Positions 1 through 7,899 of a DNA stretch of 64,000 nt are shown here, one piece after another (the first letter of the stretch is position 1; the number at the start of each line of letters is the position of its first letter). The position numbers and the translations under genes were made by a program. The notes below the pieces were generated by a model. The model did not search any database. It was not told the DNA's origin and saw only the letters and a program-made list of their open reading frames with translations. Source of the stretch: a bacterium (GTDB lineage Bacteria; Patescibacteriota; Saccharimonadia; Saccharimonadales; UBA4665); assembly GCA_021841155.1 (NCBI GenBank), contig JAKBVU010000002.1, positions 16,810-80,809 of the forward strand. The letters are read 5' to 3'.

Positions 1-214
1 AAAAACTATTACCAGGTTTTAAAGGGTTTAAATGAATGCCTCGAAAAATATCCGGTAAAGCAATTAGCATAATAGAAGAATCAATTGTAGCCATAATCAT
101 TCCAAGAGTTGTATTGGCTAAAACAACCCACTTATATTTTGGATGACGCTGACCATCATCATTAATATTTTTCTTATGACGTTCTTGAATATATCGATAC
201 AGGACTGAAAACAT
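1..214 (-). CDS. MFS drug exporter, DHA2/EmrB-QacA type (N-terminal part)
   Basis: Only the first 71 codons lie in the window; the gene runs off the left edge. A cytoplasmic N-terminus rich in K, R and H is followed by a hydrophobic segment carrying TIDSSIMLIALPDIF, which matches the first-helix motif of 14-TM drug:H+ antiporters (LDxTIVNVALP). Members export drugs or other amphiphiles using the proton gradient. The ATG is preceded by AGAGG at a plausible ribosome-binding distance. The family call rests on this one motif, so the substrate is unknown. Confidence 0.75.
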   Translation of the reverse strand, partial: MFSVLYRYIQERHKKNINDDGQRHPKYKWVVLANTTLGMIMATIDSSIMLIALPDIFRGIHLNPLKPGNSF

Positions 215-290
215 CTTAACCTCTATTTTAAAATTTGATTTTAATTAATTCTTGTAATTTATAATATTTAACTTTAACGTTAACGTCAAG

Positions 291-911
291 CTAATTCTGT
301 ATCAGCTTAATAATGCTCTGATTAATGGTTTTAATTGATTGTTGACCATCAATCTTATAGATAGAATAATTTTTAATCAACCAGAGGTAACCATCCCTAA
401 CTTTTTGATAAAAATCTAGACCTTTAGACTCAAAATTATCGTTCGATATGTCGTCATGTCTTTTTTTTAATCGATTGAAAGCCATATCAACTGGCAAATC
501 TATAATAATTGAAATATCTGGCAAAAATAAATCAACTAAAGCTTTTTTAGTTTGAGAAATAATTGATTCAACTAGTAAACCTTGTCCAAATCCTTGATAT
601 GCCACTGAAGAAAACCAATTTCTATCACAAATCACCCAATGGCCTAAAGTTAATTCTTGAGAAATAATTTGTTGAGCTAATTCACGACGACAAATATTAA
701 ATAATTCAAAATCAGATTCAGGACTTCTAACTATCTTACTGTCTTTAATAATTTGTCTAATCTTTTCACCTAGTAACGTACCTCCGGGTTCTTTAACGTC
801 ACAAACCACTTGATTATTGGATCGTAAATAATCGATCAGTAATTTTTTTTGCGTCGTTTTACCTGCTCCATCAATTCCTTCAATAACAACATATTTATTA
901 TTAACTAACAT
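291..911 (-). CDS. tmk: Thymidylate kinase
   Basis: dTMP kinase phosphorylates dTMP to dTDP with ATP, an essential step for DNA synthesis. The P-loop GIDGAGKTT is at residues 12-20, the DR motif (CDRNWFSSVAYQ) near 95-106, and the basic LID region follows. At 206 aa the protein has the usual family length. An in-frame GTG 14 codons upstream (953) would give a longer form, but I chose the ATG at 911 for two reasons: a perfect TATAAT ends exactly 6 nt before it, and family members begin just before the KYVVIEGIDG strand. The mRNA would then be leaderless. It is divergent from the propeller gene at 1031. Confidence 0.93.
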   Translation of the reverse strand: MLVNNKYVVIEGIDGAGKTTQKKLLIDYLRSNNQVVCDVKEPGGTLLGEKIRQIIKDSKIVRSPESDFELFNICRRELAQQIISQELTLGHWVICDRNWFSSVAYQGFGQGLLVESIISQTKKALVDLFLPDISIIIDLPVDMAFNRLKKRHDDISNDNFESKGLDFYQKVRDGYLWLIKNYSIYKIDGQQSIKTINQSIIKLIQN

Positions 912-917
912 ATTTTC

Positions 918-944
918 ATTATAACCATATACAGAAAATGACAA
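918..944 (-). promoter_or_regulatory. Promoter of tmk, leaderless type
   Basis: On the reverse strand the -10 box is a perfect TATAAT (918-923), 6 nt before the ATG at 911. The best -35 is TTGTCA (939-944) with a short 15-nt spacer. The -10 position would start the transcript at or next to the start codon. Confidence 0.55.
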
Positions 945-994
945 TAATTTCACAATTCCAATAAGACCTAATTTTAATCAGCAAATTCTCAAGA

Positions 995-1024
995 TTGTTA
1001 ATTTATTATCAAATAAAGTAAAAT
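995..1024 (+). promoter_or_regulatory. Promoter of the beta-propeller gene, leaderless type
   Basis: TTGTTA (995-1000), an 18-nt spacer, then TAAAAT (1019-1024) lie 6 nt before the ATG at 1031. No Shine-Dalgarno sequence is visible, consistent with a leaderless transcript. Confidence 0.5.
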
Positions 1025-1030
1025 ATTGAT

Positions 1031-3121
1031 ATGCCTGAACAATACACTAATAGAAACATCCGTCGAAGACCCAACAAGAAAAAATCAAGATTATTATTTG
1101 TTTTAAGTATACTATTAATTATAGCTGGTATCAGTATTACTACCTATGTTGTTACGAACAAAAAATCTACTACTTCAAATAATAAAACAACCAGTAATTC
1201 ATCAACTGTCAAATTAGCTGCTATAGAGTCCGGGTTATTACCTTGGCATTTATCTTCGCCTCTGAGTAGAATGGCTCTTTTCCCTAATGGCAATAATTTA
1301 ACTATCGTTGGAGGACTAACTTCAACTGGTACTTCAGCTAGTGGAATATTTAATTTAAATACCAGCAATGGCAATCTTAGTTCGACTGGTTCTTTACCAA
1401 CTGGAGTACATGATGCAGCTAGTTCTATAATAAATGGTAAACCAGTCATATTTGGAGGTGGTCAAATAGCCTCAGTTAATTCAGCTCAAATACTATCTCC
1501 TAATTCTGGCTTATTGAAAAGCAGTAAAATGCCTCAACTTCGATCAGATGCAACCGCTGTGACCGTTAACAACACCACCTACATTATTGGTGGCTATAAT
1601 GGAAAAAGTGCCGATCCACAAGTTTTGACCACTACCAATGGAACAGTTTTTCATGACTATGGTAACCTTCCAGTACCTGTTAGATATGCCGCTGCAGTAT
1701 CTTTAAACAATATAATCTATATTTTTGGAGGCTTAGCTGCATCAGGTCAAAATATTGGTAATCCACTCAAAACAGTCCAAATAATCAATACAAATACCCA
1801 TACCATCAGTAAAGCATCTTGGCAACTACCAATGCCGTTAGAAGGCGCCTCAGCAGTTGTATTAAATAAAGTTATCTATTTGGTGGGTGGTCAAAGCAAT
1901 GTTAAACAAAATATACCTCTTGGAGTAGGTACTACCCAGGTTGATGGTATTTCAGTTAATAATACAGATACTTCTAATAATATTTATGCTCTTAATACAA
2001 CAAATCATCAATTTCTATTAGCTGGACATCTACAAGTACCTGTATCTAACGCTGGTATTGCTACAATCGGTACAACAGCTTGGTTAGTGGGTGGCGAATC
2101 AAATACTCAAGTAGTCAATGTAGTCCAAATGTTGCGTCCTAATATACAATTCGGTATAGCCGGTACAAGTGGTGCTGGATCTCCATATTATGGTGATAAG
2201 TTACTAATCGCCGATCGCGGTAACAACCGACTTCTAGTTATGAATTCGGCTATGAAAATAATTTGGAAATATCCTTCAAAATCTTTACCCGCCAGCAATA
2301 AAAACTTTTATTTCCCTGATGATGCTTTCTTTGCCGATCATGGGCATGTCATTATATCTAATCAAGAAAACAATAACACTATAGTAAAAATTGGTTATCC
2401 GTCTGGTAAATTATTATGGTCATATGGGCATCCGCGAGTTGCCGGAAGTGCACCAGGCTATCTTCGAGCTCCCGATGATGCCTATCAATTAAAAAATGGT
2501 CAAGTGGTCGTAGCCGATGATCAAAACTGTCGAATCTTATTTATTAATCCAAATAAAACGATAGCTCATACGATAGGTGAACCCGGTATTTGTAGACATA
2601 ATCCTGGAATTTCAATTGGTTCTCCTAATGGTGATACTCCGTTATATAATGGCGACATATTAGTTTCTGAAATCATTGGTTCATGGGTTAGTGAATATAC
2701 TCCTACTGGTCATATGGTGTGGGCAGTTCATCTACCAATTTCATATCCTTCTGATCCTCAACAATTAAATGCTGGACCAGGTAAAAATACTAACCTATAT
2801 CTTATAGCTGATTATTCCAATCCTGGTGCTATATTAACATTTAACCGCCAAGGTAAAATTTTATCCAGATATCAACCAACTTCAGGCCCTGGTAGACTAA
2901 ATTCTCCATCATTAGTTGAATTATTACCAAGTGGAGTTTATATGCTCAACGATGATCACAGAGATAGAATGGTAGCAATCGATCCTACAACCGGTGCTCT
3001 AGTTTGGCAATATGGTGTCAGTGATCAACCCGGTTCATCTTACGGAATGCTTAATAAGGTGGACGGCTTTGACATTTTAGCGCCAAATGGTACAACCCCT
3101 ACTCACGGTGCAACTGGTTAA
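1031..3121 (+). CDS. Membrane-anchored double beta-propeller protein (Kelch plus NHL/PQQ-like repeats)
   Basis: This 696-aa protein has a basic N-terminus, one membrane segment (about 20-42) and a Ser/Thr/Asn-rich linker. Two repeat regions follow. Residues about 75-370 hold Kelch-type blades (recurring YIIGGYNG, YIFGGLA, YLVGGQS). Residues about 375-690 hold NHL or PQQ-like blades (LLIADRGNNRLLVM, VVVADDQNCRILF, LLWSYG, LVWQYG). The topology suggests that both propellers sit outside the cell on a single anchor. Such propellers usually bind proteins or glycans; no catalytic residues can be assigned. A leaderless promoter precedes the ATG. It could be an adhesion or wall-associated scaffold, which is inference. 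Confidence 0.8.
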   Translation: MPEQYTNRNIRRRPNKKKSRLLFVLSILLIIAGISITTYVVTNKKSTTSNNKTTSNSSTVKLAAIESGLLPWHLSSPLSRMALFPNGNNLTIVGGLTSTGTSASGIFNLNTSNGNLSSTGSLPTGVHDAASSIINGKPVIFGGGQIASVNSAQILSPNSGLLKSSKMPQLRSDATAVTVNNTTYIIGGYNGKSADPQVLTTTNGTVFHDYGNLPVPVRYAAAVSLNNIIYIFGGLAASGQNIGNPLKTVQIINTNTHTISKASWQLPMPLEGASAVVLNKVIYLVGGQSNVKQNIPLGVGTTQVDGISVNNTDTSNNIYALNTTNHQFLLAGHLQVPVSNAGIATIGTTAWLVGGESNTQVVNVVQMLRPNIQFGIAGTSGAGSPYYGDKLLIADRGNNRLLVMNSAMKIIWKYPSKSLPASNKNFYFPDDAFFADHGHVIISNQENNNTIVKIGYPSGKLLWSYGHPRVAGSAPGYLRAPDDAYQLKNGQVVVADDQNCRILFINPNKTIAHTIGEPGICRHNPGISIGSPNGDTPLYNGDILVSEIIGSWVSEYTPTGHMVWAVHLPISYPSDPQQLNAGPGKNTNLYLIADYSNPGAILTFNRQGKILSRYQPTSGPGRLNSPSLVELLPSGVYMLNDDHRDRMVAIDPTTGALVWQYGVSDQPGSSYGMLNKVDGFDILAPNGTTPTHGATG

Positions 3122-3141
3122 TTTAAATCTTTAAATCAACC
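3116..3141. terminator. Inverted repeat between convergent genes
   Basis: GGTT-A-ATTTAAA, a TC loop, then TTTAAAT-C-AACC spans the stop codons of the propeller gene and the glycosylase remnant. It could be a shared bidirectional terminator, but it is AT-rich and lacks a clear U-tract. Confidence 0.25.
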
Positions 3142-3728
3142 GTGATATATACTGTGAAGATTTTAAATACAGTCGCCAAGGTAATTGATGATCATCGGGC
3201 TCTCGTACACCTATTCTATAACTAAAACCAATTTCATCTTTACTAACAGGTTGATTGAGTTTCAATATAAATGGTGATCTAGTTAAATCATGTCCGTTAA
3301 AATTTTTATCTATTGCTAAAGCTTGACATAATTTAGCTGGTCCATTTAATAAATCCATCTTAGAAAAAGTATGACGGTTTTTCATCATAATCGACTCACC
3401 AGTAAGTGGTTCTAAAGCGCGAATTAAAACCGCACTGCCTTCCCCTTCTCGTCCAACTACAACATTCAAACAATAATGCATCCCATATGTAAAATAAACA
3501 TAAGCAATACCTGCTTAATCAAACATAACCGAATTTCTCTTAGTAATACCTTTATAGCTATGACTTGCTACATCTTGCTGGTTGTAGGCTTCAACTTCCA
3601 CTATTTTAGCTCTTAAAACATGACCTTCAACCATTCCTTTCAACTTCTGCTCCCAATAAGCGTTCAGCAGCCTGTAAAGCGGTTAATTGACTTAATTCTT
3701 GAAATAATAAACTACTATAACCCATCAT
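3131..3728 (-). pseudogene. Alkyladenine DNA glycosylase (AAG/MPG family), frameshifted and with an internal stop
   Basis: The family excises alkylated purines in base-excision repair. Read with one frame change the whole protein is recognisable: an N-terminus from ATG 3728 (ending AAERLLG), then in another frame the VEVEAYNQQDVASHSYKG catalytic region, RNSVMFD, AGIAYVYFTYGMHYCLN, and the NGPAKLCQALAID C-terminus. Two lesions are visible: a net +1 nt shift near 3640-3660, and TAA at 3515-3517 between MFD and AGIAYVY, where relatives have a sense codon. Only the last 116 codons (ATG 3481) remain open, and they lack the catalytic Glu. Either the gene is dead or the assembly has errors here. It lies beside the BrnT/BrnA pair and low-density sequence. 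Confidence 0.85.
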
Positions 3729-3905
3729 ACTGGTTAATTATAGACGATACATTTATTTGTTTTAATAACAAAAAAGTATTTTTGAAAACAAATTCAATTT
3801 ACCAATTAATCCTTTGAAATATTTGATTCGCCCCTAACTTCTATGGAATCTAAAAGATTCTTGTTAGACTTCATATTTTCGACTCTGAAATTGCAAGGAG
3901 CAACG

Positions 3906-4088
3906 ATGAAACTACCCCTTAAACAGCCCTTCCTAGCAGTACAAGAAATGTATAAAACTCAAAATTGGTGCCCCCTATCGGTCGTGTTTAGAATGGAGTG
4001 TTACAAAAGTATTGTTAGTTTATCTAAAGAAATAGTTATTGCTAGAGATATGCTTGGGGTAGTATTTTTCGGGAAAGGTTATTTTTGA
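3906..4088 (+). CDS. Small hypothetical protein (60 aa)
   Basis: An ATG at 3906 preceded by AAGGAG with a 5-nt gap opens 60 codons, beginning MKLPLKQPFLAVQEM and containing two Cys. No family is recognised. The reading frame also extends upstream to an ATG at 3843, which has no ribosome-binding site. The strong Shine-Dalgarno match is the only support; codon use is less AT-biased than in neighbouring genes, and this could be chance. Confidence 0.3.
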   Translation: MKLPLKQPFLAVQEMYKTQNWCPLSVVFRMECYKSIVSLSKEIVIARDMLGVVFFGKGYF

Positions 4089-4125
4089 TCAATCCTATGG
4101 GCTTTGTCAGATTTAATAACATAAC

Positions 4126-4392
4126 TTAGCGAGCAGCACCTACACCTTTGTGGATATACTCTTTAATGAGCGACTGGTAGGGCACGTTGGTTTCGTTTGC
4201 CCGTTCTTTAACTCGATTCAAATCAGCAACCGATATCCTAATTGATACGGGTCTAGTAGTAGGCTTTAAGTTCGGAAAGCTTACTTTTTCAAAATCTTTA
4301 GCACTAAAATGATCTTCAAGATTAACTTTACTCCAGAACTTTCGTTCTTCATCTTCATTTTTAAATTTAGGGATATTAAGCTGCTTTTTCAT
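4126..4392 (-). CDS. brnA: BrnA-type antitoxin (ribbon-helix-helix)
   Basis: This 88-aa protein is the likely antitoxin for BrnT. Its C-terminal half holds the DNA-binding part (RPVSIRISVADLNRVKERA), the CopG/BrnA ribbon-helix-helix pattern; the N-terminal half is charged and probably wraps the toxin. The frame opens with a TTG three codons upstream, but ATG 4392 is preferred because AAGGAG lies 10 nt before it. It overlaps the toxin gene by 17 nt, so the two are translationally coupled. In this family the complex represses its own promoter, and a matching palindrome is present at 4674-4695. Confidence 0.8.
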   Translation of the reverse strand: MKKQLNIPKFKNEDEERKFWSKVNLEDHFSAKDFEKVSFPNLKPTTRPVSIRISVADLNRVKERANETNVPYQSLIKEYIHKGVGAAR

Positions 4393-4675
4393 AGATTTCA
4401 ATCTCCTTTCTCTTAGTGATATCTCGGGCGGATATAATTCTTATCTTTTCGCTCCTTATAGTAAATACCAAATAAAGTAATCTGTTCTGCCTTGTTTGAC
4501 CCAGAAGGATAAATCGTTCTTCTTGATTAGAATGAAGTTTGTCTTTAAGGATAACTTTCTTTGGATCAAAGAACACCTCTTCACATTCCCAATCTTCTAC
4601 ACCATGACTGCCTTTATTCTTGCTGCTATTTCCACTATCCCAGTTAAACTGGAATGGTTCTACAATAACAATCAT
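4376..4675 (-). CDS. brnT: BrnT-type ribonuclease toxin
   Basis: 99 aa with the BrnT pattern: FNWDSGNSSKN near the start, then HGVEDWECEEVF, the EERFILLGQT strand, and RIISARDITKRKEIEIYE at the end. BrnT toxins have a RelE-like fold and cleave RNA, slowing growth under stress. Toxin-first order with an overlapping antitoxin is typical of the family. The ATG overlaps a palindromic operator and follows a -10 box by 6 nt, so the transcript is predicted to be leaderless. Confidence 0.85.
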   Translation of the reverse strand: MIVIVEPFQFNWDSGNSSKNKGSHGVEDWECEEVFFDPKKVILKDKLHSNQEERFILLGQTRQNRLLYLVFTIRSEKIRIISARDITKRKEIEIYEKAA

Positions 4676-4695
4676 GTATATACTGTATTATACAT
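4674..4695. promoter_or_regulatory. Palindromic operator of brnT-brnA
   Basis: ATGTATA-N8-TATACAT is a perfect 7-bp inverted repeat covering the brnT start codon and the -10 box. An antitoxin dimer bound here would block RNA polymerase, as expected for an autoregulated type II toxin-antitoxin operon. Confidence 0.6.
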
Positions 4696-4711
4696 CTTGT
4701 ACTGTTGTCAA
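4682..4711 (-). promoter_or_regulatory. Promoter of brnT-brnA, leaderless type
   Basis: TTGACA (4706-4711) is followed by an 18-nt spacer and TACAGT (4682-4687), then 6 nt to the ATG. A TATAAT also occurs, but only 13 nt after the -35, which is too close. Confidence 0.5.
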
Positions 4712-4807
4712 GATATTTATACGACCTAATAAGACGCTAATGAATTATCAATGAGTTAATCAAATAAAAATAGATAGGTCATATTTTGACCCCAGTATCT
4801 GGAAAAT

Positions 4808-4883
4808 TGGTGCGGGTCAGGGGACTCTAACCCCTGGCCTCATCCTTGGCAAGGATGCGCTCTAACAACTGAGCTAGACCCGC
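4808..4883 (-). tRNA. tRNA-Gly (GCC)
   Basis: A 76-nt cloverleaf with acceptor GCGGGTC/GACCCGC, D arm GCTCAGTTGTTAGAGC, anticodon loop TTGCCAA (GCC) and T loop GTTAGAG, an unusual form in place of TTCGAAT. CCA is encoded. It lies 3 nt after tRNA-Phe and is probably processed from the same transcript. Confidence 0.93.
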
Positions 4884-4886
4884 TTT

Positions 4887-4962
4887 TGGTGGCTCCTCCC
4901 AGACTTGAACTGGGGACACAAGGCTCTTCAAGCCTCTGCTCTACCAACTGAGCTAAAGAGCC
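4887..4962 (-). tRNA. tRNA-Phe (GAA)
   Basis: 76 nt. Acceptor GGCTCTT pairs with its 3' partner with one mismatch or wobble, the anticodon loop is TTGAAGA (GAA), the T loop is TTCAAGT, and CCA is encoded. It lies between the slipin gene and tRNA-Gly on the same strand. Confidence 0.93.
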
Positions 4963-5010
4963 TCAGGATATAAAGTATTTTAACGGTTAAAATAAAAAAT
5001 ATCAACTAGT

Positions 5011-5775
5011 TCAATTTTCTTTAGCCATAAATTTTTTAACACTATCGACAGTATCTAAAAATTGACTTGGAAAAATAACAGTTGAATTTTTTTCAACTGC
5101 AATATCACTTAAAACCTGAAGATTGCGAAGTTGTAAAGCAATTGGATGAGAAGCGATAATATCAGCTGCTTCAGCTAGCTTCGCAGCACTTAGTTGCTCA
5201 CCTTCGGCATTAATAATCATAGCCCGTTTATCTCTTTCAGCTTGAGCTTGTTTAGCCATTGCTTGCTGTAAACTTTCAGGCAACTTAATATCTTTTAATT
5301 CAACCATGCTAACTAAAATTCCCCATTTTTCAACCGTTGACTCTAAAATAATTTTAATTTTATCATTAATTTTTGCTGTTGAGCTTAAAACTTCATCAAG
5401 CATACTTTGACCAACAACGTTACGAACTGTTGTTTGAGCAATTTGATAAACAGCCGATTGAACGTTTTCAATTTCTACAATCGATTTAATAGGGTCATTA
5501 ACGTTATAGTAAGCTACTGCCGCTACATCGATAGAAACATTATCTTTGGTGATTATTTTTTGCGATTCAACTGGCAGAGTTACGGTTCTTAAGCTAACTT
5601 TTTTAATTTTATCAATAATCGGAATAATAATTCTTAAACCCGGCTCCTTAATATCGTGATCCCTAACTCGTCCTAACCGAAATACGACACCTTTTTGATA
5701 TTGATTCACCACTCTCAAACCATAAGCTACTATAACCAACAAAAGAATAATGATAATACCTAATAAAACTATCAT
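5011..5775 (-). CDS. Slipin: SPFH/band-7 (stomatin-like) membrane protein
   Basis: 254 aa. One N-terminal membrane helix (about 1-20) is followed by the SPFH domain with diagnostic stretches: [30 protein letters not shown], a [17 protein letters not shown] strand, and the [20 protein letters not shown] coiled-coil helix. Stomatin-like proteins oligomerise in the membrane and organise microdomains or proteases. No partner NfeD gene is visible. AAGGA lies 8 nt before the ATG and abuts the 3' end of tRNA-Val, so this mRNA is probably released when the tRNA is processed. tRNA-Phe and tRNA-Gly follow on the same strand. Confidence 0.9.
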   Translation of the reverse strand: MIVLLGIIIILLLVIVAYGLRVVNQYQKGVVFRLGRVRDHDIKEPGLRIIIPIIDKIKKVSLRTVTLPVESQKIITKDNVSIDVAAVAYYNVNDPIKSIVEIENVQSAVYQIAQTTVRNVVGQSMLDEVLSSTAKINDKIKIILESTVEKWGILVSMVELKDIKLPESLQQAMAKQAQAERDKRAMIINAEGEQLSAAKLAEAADIIASHPIALQLRNLQVLSDIAVEKNSTVIFPSQFLDTVDSVKKFMAKEN

Positions 5776-5787
5776 AAATATTTTCCT

Positions 5788-5864
5788 TGGTGGGCGATAA
5801 AGGACTCGAACCTTTGACCTCCTCGGTGTAAACGAGATACTCTAGCCAACTGAGCTAATCGCCC
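5788..5864 (-). tRNA. tRNA-Val (TAC)
   Basis: 77 nt with acceptor GGGCGAT/ATCGCCC, anticodon loop TTTACAC (TAC), T loop TTCGAGT and encoded CCA. Its 3' end is 12 nt before the slipin ATG. Confidence 0.93.
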
Positions 5865-5930
5865 GGATTAGTTAACTTTTAGTATACCATCGTCCTTATT
5901 AATTCAAAATATGTTAATATTTTTATATTA

Positions 5931-6016
5931 GCGCGAGTGGTGAAACGGTAGACACACTTGTCTGAGGGGCAAGCGCTTGCAAAAGCTTGGAGGTTCAAAT
6001 CCTCTCTCGCGCACCA
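5931..6016 (+). tRNA. tRNA-Leu (GAG)
   Basis: 86 nt with acceptor GCGCGAG/CTCGCGC, anticodon loop CTGAGGG (GAG), the long class II variable arm typical of Leu, T loop TTCAAAT and encoded CCA. It is divergent from tRNA-Val. Confidence 0.92.
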
Positions 6017-6091
6017 ACAATTATTTTAATATTATCAATATCAATTAAATAAAATATGTTATTATTTTAAGTATAAAAAGGTTAAATTAAG

Positions 6092-7726
6092 ATGAGTAAA
6101 GTTGCTGATTATTTACAACAACATCTCCTGGGTGAAATTTTAACTTCATCAGATGTTAGAGATTATTTTTCTAGAGACTGTAGTTTACTAAGTGTTCGAC
6201 CAGCTATGGTTATTTATCCTAGAAACGAAAACGACATCAGAAAAATCCTACGATTTACTTGGCAATTAGCTCAAAAAAAACATTTCATAACAATTACCAC
6301 CAGAGGAGCTGGTACAGATCAAACTGGTGCAGCCATCGGTTCGGGTATTGTTTTAGTTTTAACGGCTCATTTAAATCGAATTCTTGAGCTAAACTCACGA
6401 ACTGGTTCAGTAATTATTGAGCCTGGTATTATGTTTGGTAAACTTGATGAAACTCTTCACACTCATGGTAGATTCATTCCGGCTATTCCTTCGTCGAGTG
6501 AATATTCAACAGTTGGAGGAGCAGTCGCTAATAATGCTTCTGGTTCAAAAATTACCAAATACGGAGACTTTAACCAATACATAAAAGAGTTAAGAGTTAT
6601 TTTATCTAATGGTGATGTGATCAATACACGACGTCTCAGTAAAAAAGATCTAAATAGAAAACTAGGCTTAGTCACATACGAAGGTGAAATCTATCGATCT
6701 ATCGATGTCTTAATTGAAGATAACCAAGATTTTATTAACAGAAACAGATTAAAAATAAAAAATAATTTTGGCTATAATCTAGCAGCTGTTAAAGATAAAG
6801 ATGGTTCATTTGATTTAACCCCACTTTTGATAGGTAGCCAAGGAACTTTAGGTGTTATATCTGAAATTACCATGAATACTGAAATGTTTAATCCTGAAAC
6901 TTTTTTAATGGTTGCATCTTGTGATAATACAATTAACCTACAAAATATCGTTGATGAAGTTAGGGCTTTATCAGCTCAACCTAGTTCAATGGAAATGATT
7001 AATCAAGATTTACTAGAAGATGCTGCTAAAATTAACCCTAACAGTTTAAAAACTGTTGCATCAAAACCATTTAGCAAGTTCTATATTTTTATAGAGTATG
7101 ATTTAATGTCTGATCGTAATAATAAAAAATATATTAAAAAAGTTAAAAAAATACTCGAAAAATATGGTCATGACATTAAAATAGCTTCAGAAGTTGAAGA
7201 TAAAGAAAAATTATGGAAATTAAGAGATATTTCTAGTTATATGTTAACCCACAATAATGGTTTAAATCGTTCAGTGCCAATTATCGGAGAAGGTGCTGTT
7301 CCCTATAAAAATGTTGGTAGATTAATAGATGGTCTATATGATTTAGCTAAAAAAACCAACATCGAACCAATACTTTGGGGTCATGTAGGTGAAGGTATTA
7401 TCCATCTAAGACCTCGTTTAAATATTGCTCAAGTCGGCGATCGACAAAAAGTCTTTCGCTTGTTAGAAGAATACAACAACCTAATCAAATCATTAGACGG
7501 CACAATTAGCTCTGAAGGTAATGATGGTCGGCTCAAAGCTCCCTACTTGGACCAAAATTTACCTCCAGAACTTTATCAAATATATAAAAAAGTAAAACAA
7601 ATTTTTGATCCTTATAACCTACTTAATCAAGGGGTTAAATTTGGCACATCAGTTGACGATTTAAAAAATATCATGCGCCATGACTATAAACTGGAACATT
7701 CCTATAATCATTTACCTCGCAATTAA
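6092..7726 (+). CDS. FAD-linked oxidase (GlcD / D-lactate dehydrogenase-like)
   Basis: 544 aa. The PCMH-type FAD-binding domain (about 35-215) shows RGAGTDQTG (71-79) and GGAVANNASG (142-151), the flavin pyrophosphate and isoalloxazine contacts. The C-terminal FAD-oxidase domain (about 290-520) contains WGHVGEGIIHLRP and ends with the family-typical FDPYNLLNQGVKF. Relatives oxidise 2-hydroxy acids such as D-lactate or glycolate. There is no Fe-S partner (GlcF/LldE) next to it, so the electron acceptor is unknown. D-lactate oxidation would suit a fermenting cell, but substrate is inference. The gene stands alone between tRNA-Leu genes. Confidence 0.88.
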   Translation: MSKVADYLQQHLLGEILTSSDVRDYFSRDCSLLSVRPAMVIYPRNENDIRKILRFTWQLAQKKHFITITTRGAGTDQTGAAIGSGIVLVLTAHLNRILELNSRTGSVIIEPGIMFGKLDETLHTHGRFIPAIPSSSEYSTVGGAVANNASGSKITKYGDFNQYIKELRVILSNGDVINTRRLSKKDLNRKLGLVTYEGEIYRSIDVLIEDNQDFINRNRLKIKNNFGYNLAAVKDKDGSFDLTPLLIGSQGTLGVISEITMNTEMFNPETFLMVASCDNTINLQNIVDEVRALSAQPSSMEMINQDLLEDAAKINPNSLKTVASKPFSKFYIFIEYDLMSDRNNKKYIKKVKKILEKYGHDIKIASEVEDKEKLWKLRDISSYMLTHNNGLNRSVPIIGEGAVPYKNVGRLIDGLYDLAKKTNIEPILWGHVGEGIIHLRPRLNIAQVGDRQKVFRLLEEYNNLIKSLDGTISSEGNDGRLKAPYLDQNLPPELYQIYKKVKQIFDPYNLLNQGVKFGTSVDDLKNIMRHDYKLEHSYNHLPRN

Positions 7727-7805
7727 GATTAAATTTTCTATAAACTTAAAAAAACAATTTCAATTAATTCTTTAAAATATCATATAAAAAATATTAACAC
7801 TTAAT

Positions 7806-7891
7806 TGGTGCGGATAAGAGGACTTGAACCTCCACGATCATATGATCACTAGTACCTGAAACTAGCGCGTCTACCATTTCGCCATATCCGC
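7806..7891 (-). tRNA. tRNA-Leu (CAG)
   Basis: 86 nt with acceptor GCGGATA/TATCCGC, anticodon stem CTAGT/ACTAG around loop TTCAGGT (CAG), a long variable arm containing GATCATATGATC, T loop TTCAAGT and encoded CCA. Confidence 0.93.
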
Positions 7892-7899
7892 ATATATCA

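Noticed and set aside
1144..1449. 101-codon reverse-strand ORF inside the propeller gene
   Set aside because: It lies wholly within a long, repeat-supported gene on the other strand, and has no start signal or recognisable sequence.
3515..3517. Stop-codon recoding as an explanation for the glycosylase lesion
   Set aside because: The internal stop is TAA, not TGA, and TGA ends clearly intact genes such as atpD and mltG, so UGA recoding to Gly does not apply.
3620..3817. 65-codon forward ORF
   Set aside because: It is antisense to the glycosylase remnant and has no ribosome-binding site or family match.
4496..4729. 77-codon forward ORF
   Set aside because: Antisense to brnT and its operator; the BrnT match is far stronger.
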